NCBI GenBank assembly: GCA_050330205.1
Contig: JBHJOA010000032.1
Location: forward strand, 62,001-126,000
Origin: Pelagibius sp050330205
GTDB taxonomy: Bacteria; Pseudomonadota; Alphaproteobacteria; Kiloniellales; Kiloniellaceae
Direction of reading: 5' to 3'
DNA length: 64,000 nucleotides
Part shown: one piece after another, positions 26,657-35,784 of the stretch
How the letters are laid out: each line of letters opens with the position of its first letter
Numbering within the stretch: the stretch's first letter is position 1
The notes under the pieces: generated by a model
Seen by the model: the letters and a program-made list of their open reading frames with translations, nothing else
Database searches by the model: none
Told to the model about the DNA's origin: nothing
Position numbers and translations under genes: made by a program

Positions 26657-28685
26657 AGGCACCGTAGCGGCGGACAGCGCACTTCCCCGAAGCGCCACGC
26701 AGCGCCGGCCGATCAAGGGGCGCCTGGGCCGCGACGACTTCGCCATGCGTGCCTTCATGGCGGTGATCGCCCTCTACCTCGTGGTGGCACTGGTGCTGCC
26801 GCTCTATGCCATGCTGTCGAAGTCCTTCTCGACCTACAGCTTCGACCTGACGGCCTACGAGTTCCAGGTTAGCGACGAGGAGGGCAATTTCGCGACGCCG
26901 CCGGTGAGCGCCGCGGAACTCAATGACGCGCTGCAGGTGGTGAAGCCGTCGGACTTCGCCACCAATGCCGACGGTCGACTGCCCGCGACCACGTTCTTTC
27001 CGGACTTCAGCTTCCGCAGCCCGATCCTCTACCGGATCCGCGGTACCGACGCTGACGCGGTTTACCTGATCGGCTCGGAGCGATTCGCCGGCACGCAATG
27101 GCAGGAGGTCGATTCCAACAACTTCCGGCGGGTGATGCTGCGCCCCGGGCGCGACGTCGGCCTGGCCAACTATGCCACCTATTTCTCGACGCCGTCGCTA
27201 TTCCGCTCGATCGAGAACTCGCTGATCATTTCCGCGATCAGTACCGTCATCACGGTGATCCTCGCCTTCGGCTTTGCCTACGCGCTGAACCGAAGTTGCA
27301 TGCGCTTCAAGGGCGTATTCCGACTGATCGCCATGGCGCCCATCCTGGTGCCGTCGCTGTTGCCCGGTATCGCCCTGGTCTACCTTTTCGGCAACCAGGG
27401 TCTCCTCAAATCGCTCCTGATGGGCGAGTCGATCTACGGTCCCATAGGGATCGTCATCGGGTCGGTATTCTTCACCTTCCCGCACGCGATGATCATCCTG
27501 ACTACCGCCCTGGCGATCTCCGACGCCCGGCTCTACGAGGCGGCGGAATGCCTGAAGGCCAGCCGCTGGCGAACCTTCTGGACTGTGACCATCCCCGGCG
27601 CGCGCTACGGGCTGATCTCCGCCGCCTTCGTGGTTTTCAATCTGGTGATTACCGACTTCGGTCTGCCCAAGGTGATCGGCGGGCAATTCAACATGCTGGC
27701 CGTCGACATCTACAAGCAGGTGATCGGTCAGCAAAACTTCGAGATGGGCGCCGTGGTCTCGGTGGTGCTGCTGATCCCGGCGCTGGTTGCCTTTGCCGTC
27801 GACCGCGCCGTGCAGAAGCGCCAGGTCGCACAGCTTTCGGCCCGATCGGTACCCTACCAGCCCAAGCGTAACCCACGATTCGACGCCCTGGCCTTCGTCT
27901 ACTGCACCCTTGTTGCAATCTTTATCGTCGGCCTCCTGGCGATCTGCCAGTTCGCCGCCCTGATCAAGTTCTGGCCCTACGACCTCAGCCTCAGCCTGAA
28001 GAACTACGCCTTCGACCTGATGGACGGCGGCGGCTGGGATTCCTACTACAACTCGATCAAGATGGCGCTTCTGACGGCCGGCTTTGGCACTCTGCTGGTC
28101 TTTATCGGCGCCTATATGGTGGAGAAGACCAAGGGCTTCGAAACCGGGCGGGCGGCATTCCAGATGCTTGCCATGATGCCGATGGCGATTCCCGGCATGG
28201 TGCTGGGCCTTGCCTACATCTTTTTCTTCAACGAGCCCAGCAATCCGCTCCACGCCTTCTACGGCACCATGGCGATCCTGGTGATTTGCACGGTCACCCA
28301 CTTCTACACCGTCTCTCACCTCACGGCGATGACGGCCCTGAAGCAAATGGACCGGGAGTTCGAATCCGTCGCCGCCTCGCTGAAACAGCCCTTCCACAAG
28401 CTGTTCCGCGTGGTCACGGTACCCGTCTGCCTCCCGACCATCCTCGACATCTCGATCTATCTCTTCGTCAACGCGATGACGACGGTTTCGGCTGTGGTTT
28501 TCCTCTACTCACCTACCACCACGCTGGCCTCGGTCGCGGTGCTGAACATGGACGATGCCGGCGACATCGCGCCGGCGGCGGCCATGGGCATGATGATCTT
28601 CTACACCAATGCCGGCGCCCGCATTTTCCATCTGATCGTATCGAAGGGCATTCTGCGCCGCACGCAGGCCTGGCGCTTCCGCTGA
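26646..28685 (+). CDS. aepW: 2-aminoethylphosphonate ABC transporter fused permease
   Basis: A 679-residue protein made of two BPD-type permease domains in one chain (about residues 175-390 and 470-675), each with the coupling-loop motif (YEAAECLKASRW and FESVAASLKQPF). A large loop of about 130 residues follows the first membrane helix and is predicted periplasmic. This fused layout is characteristic of the AepW/putative 2-aminoethylphosphonate permease family. Its ATG lies within the end of aepV, showing translational coupling. Confidence 0.9.
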   Translation: MPAEGTVAADSALPRSATQRRPIKGRLGRDDFAMRAFMAVIALYLVVALVLPLYAMLSKSFSTYSFDLTAYEFQVSDEEGNFATPPVSAAELNDALQVVKPSDFATNADGRLPATTFFPDFSFRSPILYRIRGTDADAVYLIGSERFAGTQWQEVDSNNFRRVMLRPGRDVGLANYATYFSTPSLFRSIENSLIISAISTVITVILAFGFAYALNRSCMRFKGVFRLIAMAPILVPSLLPGIALVYLFGNQGLLKSLLMGESIYGPIGIVIGSVFFTFPHAMIILTTALAISDARLYEAAECLKASRWRTFWTVTIPGARYGLISAAFVVFNLVITDFGLPKVIGGQFNMLAVDIYKQVIGQQNFEMGAVVSVVLLIPALVAFAVDRAVQKRQVAQLSARSVPYQPKRNPRFDALAFVYCTLVAIFIVGLLAICQFAALIKFWPYDLSLSLKNYAFDLMDGGGWDSYYNSIKMALLTAGFGTLLVFIGAYMVEKTKGFETGRAAFQMLAMMPMAIPGMVLGLAYIFFFNEPSNPLHAFYGTMAILVICTVTHFYTVSHLTAMTALKQMDREFESVAASLKQPFHKLFRVVTVPVCLPTILDISIYLFVNAMTTVSAVVFLYSPTTTLASVAVLNMDDAGDIAPAAAMGMMIFYTNAGARIFHLIVSKGILRRTQAWRFR

Positions 28686-28714
28686 GAGGACAACGCTACC
28701 GAATATGATGGCGG

Positions 28715-30217
28715 TCAGGCACTGCGCCTGGCTGTGACGGAGCGCTCCGGCGGGAAGGTGACGGTGGCTGTGGTCCCTTCCCCGAGGCGGCTTTGAATCT
28801 CCAGGGTGCCGCCGAAGAGCTTCATGAAGTTGTCGCAGAGGTGCAGGCCGAGACCGGTGCCTTTGTGCTCTCGGGAGCGGGCACTGTGCGCCTGTTCGAA
28901 GGGTCTGAGCGCCTTCGCAACACCCTCCTCGGTCATGCCGACGCCGTTGTCGGCGACGCTGAGAAGCAGGCAACCTCGGGCGTCGGTCCAGGCCTTGACC
29001 TCGATAGTCCCACCCTCGGGCGTAAACTTGACCGCATTGGACAACAGGTTGTTGAGGATCTGTACCAGCACACGCTCGTCGCCGAGCAGGTCGGGCAGAT
29101 GGGCAGCAATATCCACCGTTACGCGTTGTCCCGCGCCCTCGGCAGCTGGTGCCACCTGACGCAGACAACCTCTGACCAACTGCTCGATGTCGACGATTTC
29201 CTCGCTCAGTTCGTATTTGCCGGCCTCCACCTTGGAGATGTCCAGCAAATCGTCGATCAGGGCAATCAACAGCGAACCGCTATGGTGGATGTCTTCAACA
29301 TATTCGGCATAGCGGGGGTCGCCGAGCTCACCGAAGGCCCGCGCGCGCATGATCTCGCTGAAGCCGAGGATGGCGTTCAGTGGCGTCCGCAGGTCATGGC
29401 TCATATTGGCAAGAAACTCTGTCTTGGCGCGGTTGGCTTCCTCGGCCTGAAAGCGCGCATTTTCGAGTTCCGCCGTGCGCTCGGAGACCCGCTGTTCGAG
29501 GTAGGCATTGGCGCGCCGGAGGCCGCGCTCAGCCTGTTCGACCCTCAGGCCGTTCAGCCGTAGGTGTTCAAGTGCCGCGGCCATCCGGCTCACTTCGTCA
29601 TTGCGGCTGCCGGAGGGTACCACGGTGTCGAGATCACCCTCGCCGATACGGATCATCGCGTCGGTCACCCGCGCCAGGGGACCTGTGATCAGGTTGACGC
29701 CGACGAAGACGATAACCGCAGTGACGATCGCGAGCACCGCTGCGGTTGCGGCGGCATCGCGCATCGCCTTGCGGACTTCGGTCTGAACGCCGGCGGTCGA
29801 GAACCAGAGCAGCAGCGTGCCGACCGCTTCGCCGGCTTCCGCAGTGATCTCGCGCTCGAATACCAGATGGTTTCCTTGGCCTGCCGGATCGAAGCCGCCG
29901 ACCTGCACCTCCGCCAAGGTCGCACCCTGAGTGTCGAGAACTCGAGCACCGGCGATCGAGCCCGTGGCAGCCAGACGATCCAGCCGCTGCTGGACCATCT
30001 CGTAGTCGTAGTCCCACAGCGGATCCGAAAGGGTGTCGCCGAATACACTAGTGAAGACTTGAGACTCCGCCTTCAGGTCGCTCATCAGGCGTGCAGCGTG
30101 ATCCTGCCCTGTGAGGACGGTGCTAATCGCCGAGACCGCCACGACAGTCACCAATACGGTGACGACGATACGGTTCCGGATCGAAGCGCCGGTAAACCTC
30201 GTACGTTTCTTTCCCAT
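28715..30217 (-). CDS. membrane sensor histidine kinase with HAMP domain
   Basis: A 500-residue kinase. Membrane helix near residues 15-35, periplasmic sensor about 36-155, second membrane helix about 156-177, HAMP about 175-225, coiled coil, then HisKA with His274 (MSHDLRTPL), N-box NLLSNAVKF, DNGVGM and GTGLGLHLC. It lacks a receiver and no response regulator is adjacent. It is divergent from a small periplasmic binding protein gene, which may encode its ligand-presenting partner. It converges with the aep operon but is probably unrelated to it. Confidence 0.92.
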   Translation of the reverse strand: MGKKRTRFTGASIRNRIVVTVLVTVVAVSAISTVLTGQDHAARLMSDLKAESQVFTSVFGDTLSDPLWDYDYEMVQQRLDRLAATGSIAGARVLDTQGATLAEVQVGGFDPAGQGNHLVFEREITAEAGEAVGTLLLWFSTAGVQTEVRKAMRDAAATAAVLAIVTAVIVFVGVNLITGPLARVTDAMIRIGEGDLDTVVPSGSRNDEVSRMAAALEHLRLNGLRVEQAERGLRRANAYLEQRVSERTAELENARFQAEEANRAKTEFLANMSHDLRTPLNAILGFSEIMRARAFGELGDPRYAEYVEDIHHSGSLLIALIDDLLDISKVEAGKYELSEEIVDIEQLVRGCLRQVAPAAEGAGQRVTVDIAAHLPDLLGDERVLVQILNNLLSNAVKFTPEGGTIEVKAWTDARGCLLLSVADNGVGMTEEGVAKALRPFEQAHSARSREHKGTGLGLHLCDNFMKLFGGTLEIQSRLGEGTTATVTFPPERSVTARRSA

Positions 30218-30463
30218 TCAGGGCGTGCTTCTCGACTAAAGCAGTATTCGTCGGCCGCGAAGGAATACTGACTGCCATTCATCCCGTCGCCGAATTAACC
30301 AGTCAAAGATAGTCGGCTCTCCTTAAACTAATCTTTACGGAGTTCCGGTTAACTGGATTGCAACATCGACGGATGTTGATGTTTCGTTTAGGCGCGAGAC
30401 GATGGGATGGGCCCGACCGCAAGGCCCTGCGCCTCGATCCACTGGAACCGACGGAGATCCAGC

Positions 30464-31189
30464 ATGTTTCGGATCGCTGACGCCACCGCCGCACTGTTTG
30501 CCGGCCTGCTCCTCCTCCCCGCCTGGCCCGCAGCCGCTGGGGAAACCCTGCATCTCACAACCGAGCAGTACGCACCGTTCAACTATGACGACGGTGGCGA
30601 GATTGCCGGCCTGGGGGCCGAGCAGGTACGTGAGATCATGCGGCGCAGCGGTATCGGGTTCGAGATGGAGTTGCTGCCCTGGTCCCGGGCAATCGGCCTG
30701 GCCCGCGAGAAGCCGATGACCTGCGTCTTCACGACGGCGCACACGGTGGACCGTGATGCGCACTTCAAATGGGTCGAGCCACTCCTTGTCGAACGCACGC
30801 TGCTGGTGCGGGCAACCGGATCCGGAGTCGAACCCGCAGACGTTGCGTCGGCGACCGACTACCGCACAGGCACACAAACCGGCGACTATACAGTAGAGCT
30901 CCTGCGCAATGCCGGCTTCACGAAGATCGACCTGGCACGCGACCTTGACCTCACTTTGAAAAAGCTGCTGAGTGGGCGCGTCGACCTGATGGCCGTGTCA
31001 GAGTCGTTTCTCCACCGATTGCAGGACCAGGGACTGCCCGTGGAAGAAGTCGCGGTGCTCCACGAACAGGTATTCTCCATCGCCTGCTCGCTGCAGACGC
31101 CGGACCAGATCGTCGCCCGTATGCAAAAGGCGCTGACGGCGATGATCGACGACGGCACCCAGGCGGAAATCCTGGCCCGATATGACTGA
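30464..31189 (+). CDS. stand-alone periplasmic solute-binding protein (SBP_bac_3 type)
   Basis: A 241-residue protein with a signal peptide of about 24 residues and the family-3 amino-acid-binding fold (TEQYAPFNYDDGGEIAGLGAEQVREI). The ATG at 30464, preceded by GGAG, directly begins the signal peptide, so a GTG/ATG-like start 19 codons earlier was rejected. There are no ABC permease or ATPase genes nearby. It is divergent from a histidine kinase with a periplasmic domain, so it may work as a sensor component rather than in transport. It lacks a lipobox. Confidence 0.85.
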   Translation: MFRIADATAALFAGLLLLPAWPAAAGETLHLTTEQYAPFNYDDGGEIAGLGAEQVREIMRRSGIGFEMELLPWSRAIGLAREKPMTCVFTTAHTVDRDAHFKWVEPLLVERTLLVRATGSGVEPADVASATDYRTGTQTGDYTVELLRNAGFTKIDLARDLDLTLKKLLSGRVDLMAVSESFLHRLQDQGLPVEEVAVLHEQVFSIACSLQTPDQIVARMQKALTAMIDDGTQAEILARYD

Positions 31190-31212
31190 CGCTGGACGGC
31201 ACCCAGGCGAAT

Positions 31213-32337
31213 TCAAGGCGTAACGATCTGCCGCACGGTATGGCCGTCGGCGAGACGGTCGAAACCCTCGTTGATCTGCTCCAGGCTCAACCGCTCGCTC
31301 ATGAGACGGTCGACCGGAAGGCGCCCCTGGCGATAGAGAGCGACATAGCGCGGCACGTCACGCAGTGGCACGCAGCTGCCGATATAGCTCCCTTTCACCG
31401 TGCGCTCCTCGGCCACCAGACTTACGTGCTGCACCTCGAAGCGGTGGTCCGGGTGAGACAGGCCAGCGGTGACTGTAGTGCCTCCGCGCCGGGTTACGCG
31501 ATAGGCCAGATCCATCGCCTTCACCGAGCCGGCCATTTCGAACGCATAATCGACCCCGCCTCTGGTGGCTTCCCTGATCTGCGCGACCGCATCCTGGTCC
31601 GCCGCGCTGAAGCTGTGGGAGGCGCCGAGCTGGCGGGCAAGCGCCAGCTTGTCGTCGAGCAAGTCCACGGCAACGATCTTCTCGGCCCCGGCGAGCCGCG
31701 CGCCCAGGACGGCGTTAAGGCCAACACCACCGAGACCGACGACCGCCACGCTGCTGCCGGGCATGACCCGGGCGGTATTGACCACGGCACCGACCCCGGT
31801 CAGCACGGCGCAACCGAAGAGGGCCGCCTCCTCCAGCGGCAGGTCCTTGTCGACCTTCACCAGGGAAGGACGGGCGCAGACGGCATACTCGGCGAAGGCC
31901 GAGACTCCCATGTGGTGATGAATCTCCCGGCCCTCGAGGTGCAGACGCCGCGCGCCCGACAGCAGGGTACCGGCACCATTGGCGGCGGCCCCGGGCTCGC
32001 AGAGCGCCGGCCTTCCTTCCATGCAGGGCAGGCAATGGCCGCAGCTCGGCACGAAGATCATGACGACATGGTCGCCGGGCACCAGGTCGGTGACACCGGG
32101 GCCGATCTCGACGACCTCGCCGGCCGCCTCGTGGCCGAGCGCCATGGGCACCGGGCGCGGCCGGTCGCCGTTCACCACGGAGAGGTCGGAGTGGCATAGG
32201 CCGGCGGCGCCGATGCGCAGCAACACCTCGCCCGCGCCCGGTGGGTCGATCTCGAGATCCTCGACCAGCAGCGGGCGGCTCTCCGCGTAGGGTCGGGAGC
32301 GGCCGACTTCATGCAGGACTGCAGCCTTGATTCTCAT
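31213..32337 (-). CDS. zinc-dependent alcohol dehydrogenase
   Basis: A 374-residue medium-chain dehydrogenase. Catalytic zinc ligands include Cys48 and His69/Glu70 (GHEAAGEV). The structural zinc site is Cys99, Cys102, Cys105 and Cys113. The NAD-binding motif is GLGGVG. The ATG at 32337 gives the usual start (MRIKAAVLHE). It is of the class that includes formaldehyde/aryl-alcohol and S-(hydroxymethyl)glutathione-like enzymes, but substrate is unassigned. It is divergent from the lipoprotein hydrolase gene. Confidence 0.92.
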   Translation of the reverse strand: MRIKAAVLHEVGRSRPYAESRPLLVEDLEIDPPGAGEVLLRIGAAGLCHSDLSVVNGDRPRPVPMALGHEAAGEVVEIGPGVTDLVPGDHVVMIFVPSCGHCLPCMEGRPALCEPGAAANGAGTLLSGARRLHLEGREIHHHMGVSAFAEYAVCARPSLVKVDKDLPLEEAALFGCAVLTGVGAVVNTARVMPGSSVAVVGLGGVGLNAVLGARLAGAEKIVAVDLLDDKLALARQLGASHSFSAADQDAVAQIREATRGGVDYAFEMAGSVKAMDLAYRVTRRGGTTVTAGLSHPDHRFEVQHVSLVAEERTVKGSYIGSCVPLRDVPRYVALYRQGRLPVDRLMSERLSLEQINEGFDRLADGHTVRQIVTP

Positions 32338-32478
32338 CGCTTCATCCCTGTGCCTGTTCGGAAGCATGGCGGCCCCCGCCTCGGATTCTTTTCTAGCACG
32401 AAACGCCCGTCCGGCAAGGCGGCGGGCCGAGGCAAGCGCAAGAAGAGACTCGACAGGTACCCCGCCCGACCGGCGAGA

Positions 32479-33654
32479 ATGCGGGCCATGACCAGAAAAT
32501 CGACAGCCATCCATGCCCGCCGAAGGTACATCGCAGCGCCCACGCTGTGGCTCGCCTTCGTTGCATTGCTGATCGGCTGCGTTTCAACGGAGAGCTGGGA
32601 AGCGACGCGATTGTTGCAGGACATCGACGCGGCGGGCGGCCCCTCGGAGCTGAAGAAGCTGACCCCGATGCCGCAACGGTCCACCGAGCGCTACCAGGTC
32701 GAAGGACGCGACAACGTCGCCGACTTCTATGACCCGCTGCAGCCGCTCGGAGGAGCGCTGGTCCTGGTGCCCGGTTTCACCCGAGATGGCAAGGACGACC
32801 TGCGTGTCCAGGAACTCGCCCGCTCGCTGGCCCGCGCACGCTTCCTGGTGATGGTGCCGGAGGTGCGCGGGTCGCGCGAATTGCGGGTGCGCCCGGAAGA
32901 CGCCGACACCATCGCCGATGCCCTGCGGCACCTGCATCGCACGCGGGCGGAAGCCGCCGGGCGCAGCACCGGGGTGGTCGCCATTTCCTATGCCGTCGCC
33001 CTCGCCATCTTGGCCGGCCTGGAGGTGCGGGAGGCGTCAGTACCGCTTGATTTCGTGGTCGGAGTGGGCGGTTACTTCGACAGCGCAGCGGTGGTCACCT
33101 TCGCCACTACCGGCAGATACCGGCCGCCGGGCACGCGTAGTTGGGAGGTCGGGAGTCCGCTGCAGTACGCGAAGTGGGTCTTCCTCGCCAGCAACGCGGC
33201 CGTGCTGGATGACGCCCAGGACCGCGCCCGCCTCGAAGCGCTCGGCCGCGACTGCTTCGACGGCTGCGACCCGGACGTCGAGGCGCTCGCCGCCGAACTC
33301 GGGCCGCAGGGCCGGGCGCTGCTGGCACTGATGGTCAATCGGGAACCGGCGCAGGTGCCGTCGCTTATTGCGGCACTGCCGGAGGCTGTGAGGCAGCGGA
33401 TGGAGACGCTCTCGCCCAGCCGCTACGACCTTTCATCCCTGGAGGGCAGGCTGATCCTGGTTCATGGCCGCCTCGACCCGCTGATCCCCTATAGCGAGAG
33501 CCTGGCCCTTGGGCGCGCCGTTCCAGGCAGCGAGGTGTTCCTGATCGACGGATTCTCGCACATCACGCCCCGAAGCGTTGGCTGGGGCGGGCAGCTGCAG
33601 CTCATATCGGCGATCCAGGCAGTGCTGGCCCGGCGCGACGGCACGCCGCCTTAG
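32479..33654 (+). CDS. putative lipoprotein of the alpha/beta-hydrolase fold
   Basis: A 391-residue protein whose N-terminus has Arg/Lys residues, a hydrophobic stretch and the lipobox LLIGC, so it is probably a lipoprotein. The hydrolase fold is suggested by LVLVPGFTRDGKDDLR, LVHGRLDPLIPYSES and DGFSHI. The expected nucleophile elbow reads AISYA rather than GxSxG, so the glycines are missing and activity is uncertain. ATG 32479 or 32488 are both possible starts; a longer frame lacks a signal sequence at its start. Confidence 0.75.
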   Translation: MRAMTRKSTAIHARRRYIAAPTLWLAFVALLIGCVSTESWEATRLLQDIDAAGGPSELKKLTPMPQRSTERYQVEGRDNVADFYDPLQPLGGALVLVPGFTRDGKDDLRVQELARSLARARFLVMVPEVRGSRELRVRPEDADTIADALRHLHRTRAEAAGRSTGVVAISYAVALAILAGLEVREASVPLDFVVGVGGYFDSAAVVTFATTGRYRPPGTRSWEVGSPLQYAKWVFLASNAAVLDDAQDRARLEALGRDCFDGCDPDVEALAAELGPQGRALLALMVNREPAQVPSLIAALPEAVRQRMETLSPSRYDLSSLEGRLILVHGRLDPLIPYSESLALGRAVPGSEVFLIDGFSHITPRSVGWGGQLQLISAIQAVLARRDGTPP

Positions 33655-33684
33655 CCACGGCGGCAAGTCGTTGGGGCGGTCAGC

Positions 33685-34080
33685 TTACGATTTCGGCGAC
33701 TTTTTCTCCGGCCCGCAGGCTTCCCGCGCGCCTTCGTCCAGCGCCTCCATCTCGGCAACTCCGGCCTCGGTCTCGATATCGGCCAGTTTGCCGGCTTCCT
33801 TCATATAGTCGACCAGTGCCCTCTGGAAGAACTCGCTCTGGACCTGCAGAAGCTCCTGCGGCGACCGACAGGACCAGATCTTCTCAAGCAGTTCGATATC
33901 CGTTTTCCATCGCCGGCCCAGGAAGCCAGCCGATTCGCCGGCCAGTTTGCTCCAGGACTCCAACCAGATCTCGGCAGCCTTGGCGTTCGACTGCAGCAGG
34001 CTTTCAAAGCCGCCGGGTGGCACAGCCCAAGCCATCGGGATTGCACCTTTCGCAGTTTCCTTAACGGACTTCGTCGGCAT
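33685..34080 (-). CDS. phasin family protein
   Basis: A 131-residue, helix-rich, amphipathic protein matching the phasin pattern (FESLLQSNAKAAEIWLESWSKLAGE, then an ELLQVQSEFFQRALVDYMKEA helix). Phasins coat polyhydroxyalkanoate granules. The ATG at 34080 has GGAGG nine bases upstream; the longer frame to 34179 was rejected. The C-terminal tail is acidic then lysine-rich. An FNR-type box lies 65 bp upstream, suggesting oxygen-responsive expression. Confidence 0.85.
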   Translation of the reverse strand: MPTKSVKETAKGAIPMAWAVPPGGFESLLQSNAKAAEIWLESWSKLAGESAGFLGRRWKTDIELLEKIWSCRSPQELLQVQSEFFQRALVDYMKEAGKLADIETEAGVAEMEALDEGAREACGPEKKSPKS

Positions 34081-34144
34081 CGCAACCATCCTCCGGAACG
34101 AGGCGAGAGACGAGTACTGATGCCCCTTTTCCGCACCTTCCTCA

Positions 34145-34158
34145 TTGATTTGGGTCAA
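34145..34158 (-). promoter_or_regulatory. FNR/FixK/DNR-type box upstream of the phasin gene
   Basis: TTGAT-TTGG-GTCAA matches the FNR-family consensus TTGAT-N4-ATCAA at 9 of 10 positions. It lies 65 bp before the phasin start codon and 106 bp before the divergent SLC13 gene. The position suits activation of the phasin gene under low oxygen, and nitrate respiration genes occur in the same window. Confidence 0.5.
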
Positions 34159-34263
34159 GAACCTTGAACAGGATGGCATGGCAGGGTGACGCTTTAAACG
34201 AGCTCAGCCCCCGATACGCGCCACCAGGACCGGATTCCCTCCCCAGCATGAACGCCCCCCAGC

Positions 34264-35733
34264 ATGAACGCCGCTGACGACGAGACGAAGCGAATCGTGC
34301 CGTTGATCGGCCTCCCCGCCGGGCCGCTGGCGTTCCTGCTGCTCCTGGTGCTGCCGGCACCGGCCGGCCTGACGCCCGCGGCCTGGGCGGTGGCGGCGAC
34401 CGTCACCCTGATGGTCATCTGGTGGATTACCGAGGCATTGCCGGTGGCGGCCACCGCCCTGGTGCCCATCGTGATCTTTCCGCCGCTCGGCGTCGCCGGG
34501 ATCGCCGATGCCACGGCACCCTATGCCAACCCATTGATCTTTCTCTTTCTCGGTGGGTTCCTGATCGCCAAGGCGGTCGAGCGCTGGAACCTGCACCGCC
34601 GCATCGCCCTGACGATCCTGAAGGCGGTCGGTTCCACGCCGGATATGCTGATCGGCGGCTTCATGATCGCCACTGCGGTGCTGTCCATGTGGCTCAGCAA
34701 CACGGCGACCACGATCATGATGGTACCGATCGCTCTGGCGGTCGTGGCCCTCCTCGATCGAGGGGACGCCCGCACCTCCGACCGGTTCGCTCTGGCCCTG
34801 CTGCTCGGCATCGCCTATGCCGCCAGCATCGGCGGCCTGGGAACGCTGATCGGCACCCCGCCCAATGCGCTGCTGGCGGCGTTTCTATCGGAACGCTACG
34901 GCATCGCCATCGGCTTCGGCCGCTGGATGCTGTTCGGCGTGCCGCTGGCAGCGCTGCTGCTGGTGCTCGCCTGGCTGCTGCTGACTCGCATCTTCGTTTC
35001 GGTCGGCCATCACGCGGTTGCCGGTGCCGAGGAGGTCATCGCCGGCGAGCTGCGCGGACTTGGCCCTATCGGGCGCGAGGAGCGCATGGTCGCCGCTGTT
35101 TTCGCCACGGTAGCCGCGCTCTGGGTGCTGCGCCCTCTGCTGGAGGACCTGCTGCCAGGCACCGGGCTCAGCGATCCGGGAATCGCCTTGCTGGGCGGCC
35201 TGGCGCTCTTTGCCATTCCGGCAGACCTCAAGCAGCACCGCTTCCTGCTCGACTGGGAAGCGGCGAAGACGCTGCCCTGGGGCGTACTCATTCTCTTCGG
35301 CGGAGGACTGAGCCTCGCTTCGGCAATCCAGGCCAGCGGCCTGGCGGCCTGGATCGGCGACCTGCTGGCGGGATTTGCCGGCTGGCCGATCTTCGCCCTG
35401 ATCCTGCTGGTCACCGGACTGGTGGTGTTTCTGACCGAGGTCACCAGCAACACCGCAACGGCCTCGGTCTTCATCCCCATCGCAGCCACGCTTGGCGCCA
35501 GTACTATCGGCGACCCCGCGCTCTACGCGGTGCCGGTGGCGATCGCCGCCAGCTGCGCGTTCATGATGCCCGTGGCGACGCCGCCGAACGCCATCGTCTA
35601 CGCCAGCGGCAGGATCACCATTCCGCAGATGGCGAAAGCCGGCCTGCTGCTCAACGTCGTCTGCACCCTGGTCATCGGCGCCGCGGTCTACTGGGCCGCC
35701 GAGGCCTTGCTAGGCATCTCCGACGCCGGCTGA
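34264..35733 (+). CDS. SLC13/DASS family sodium-coupled carboxylate transporter
   Basis: A 489-residue protein of about eleven to twelve membrane helices. The two repeated substrate/sodium-binding motifs of the family are visible: LSNTATT in the first half and SNTATA in the second, each followed by a proline-rich hairpin (MMPVATPPNAIVYASG in the second). Members import di- or tricarboxylates such as succinate or malate with sodium. It converges with the LysR gene and has no partner transport genes. Confidence 0.92.
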   Translation: MNAADDETKRIVPLIGLPAGPLAFLLLLVLPAPAGLTPAAWAVAATVTLMVIWWITEALPVAATALVPIVIFPPLGVAGIADATAPYANPLIFLFLGGFLIAKAVERWNLHRRIALTILKAVGSTPDMLIGGFMIATAVLSMWLSNTATTIMMVPIALAVVALLDRGDARTSDRFALALLLGIAYAASIGGLGTLIGTPPNALLAAFLSERYGIAIGFGRWMLFGVPLAALLLVLAWLLLTRIFVSVGHHAVAGAEEVIAGELRGLGPIGREERMVAAVFATVAALWVLRPLLEDLLPGTGLSDPGIALLGGLALFAIPADLKQHRFLLDWEAAKTLPWGVLILFGGGLSLASAIQASGLAAWIGDLLAGFAGWPIFALILLVTGLVVFLTEVTSNTATASVFIPIAATLGASTIGDPALYAVPVAIAASCAFMMPVATPPNAIVYASGRITIPQMAKAGLLLNVVCTLVIGAAVYWAAEALLGISDAG

Positions 35734-35750
35734 TCTGCCGCCGCCGCAGC

Positions 35751-35784
35751 CTACTCGTAGGTCCGGGCTACTCGTAGGTCCGGG
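35751..35784. repeat. perfect 17 bp tandem duplication over the LysR stop codon
   Basis: CTACTCGTAGGTCCGGG occurs twice in direct succession. The second copy encodes the last five codons and stop of the LysR gene on the minus strand. The first copy repeats the same stop-codon sequence beyond it. It looks like a recent slippage duplication and does not alter the protein. Confidence 0.9.

Noticed and set aside
35751..35784. Possible CRISPR or integration-site repeat
   Set aside because: Only two directly abutting copies with no spacers, overlapping a stop codon; a simple tandem duplication.
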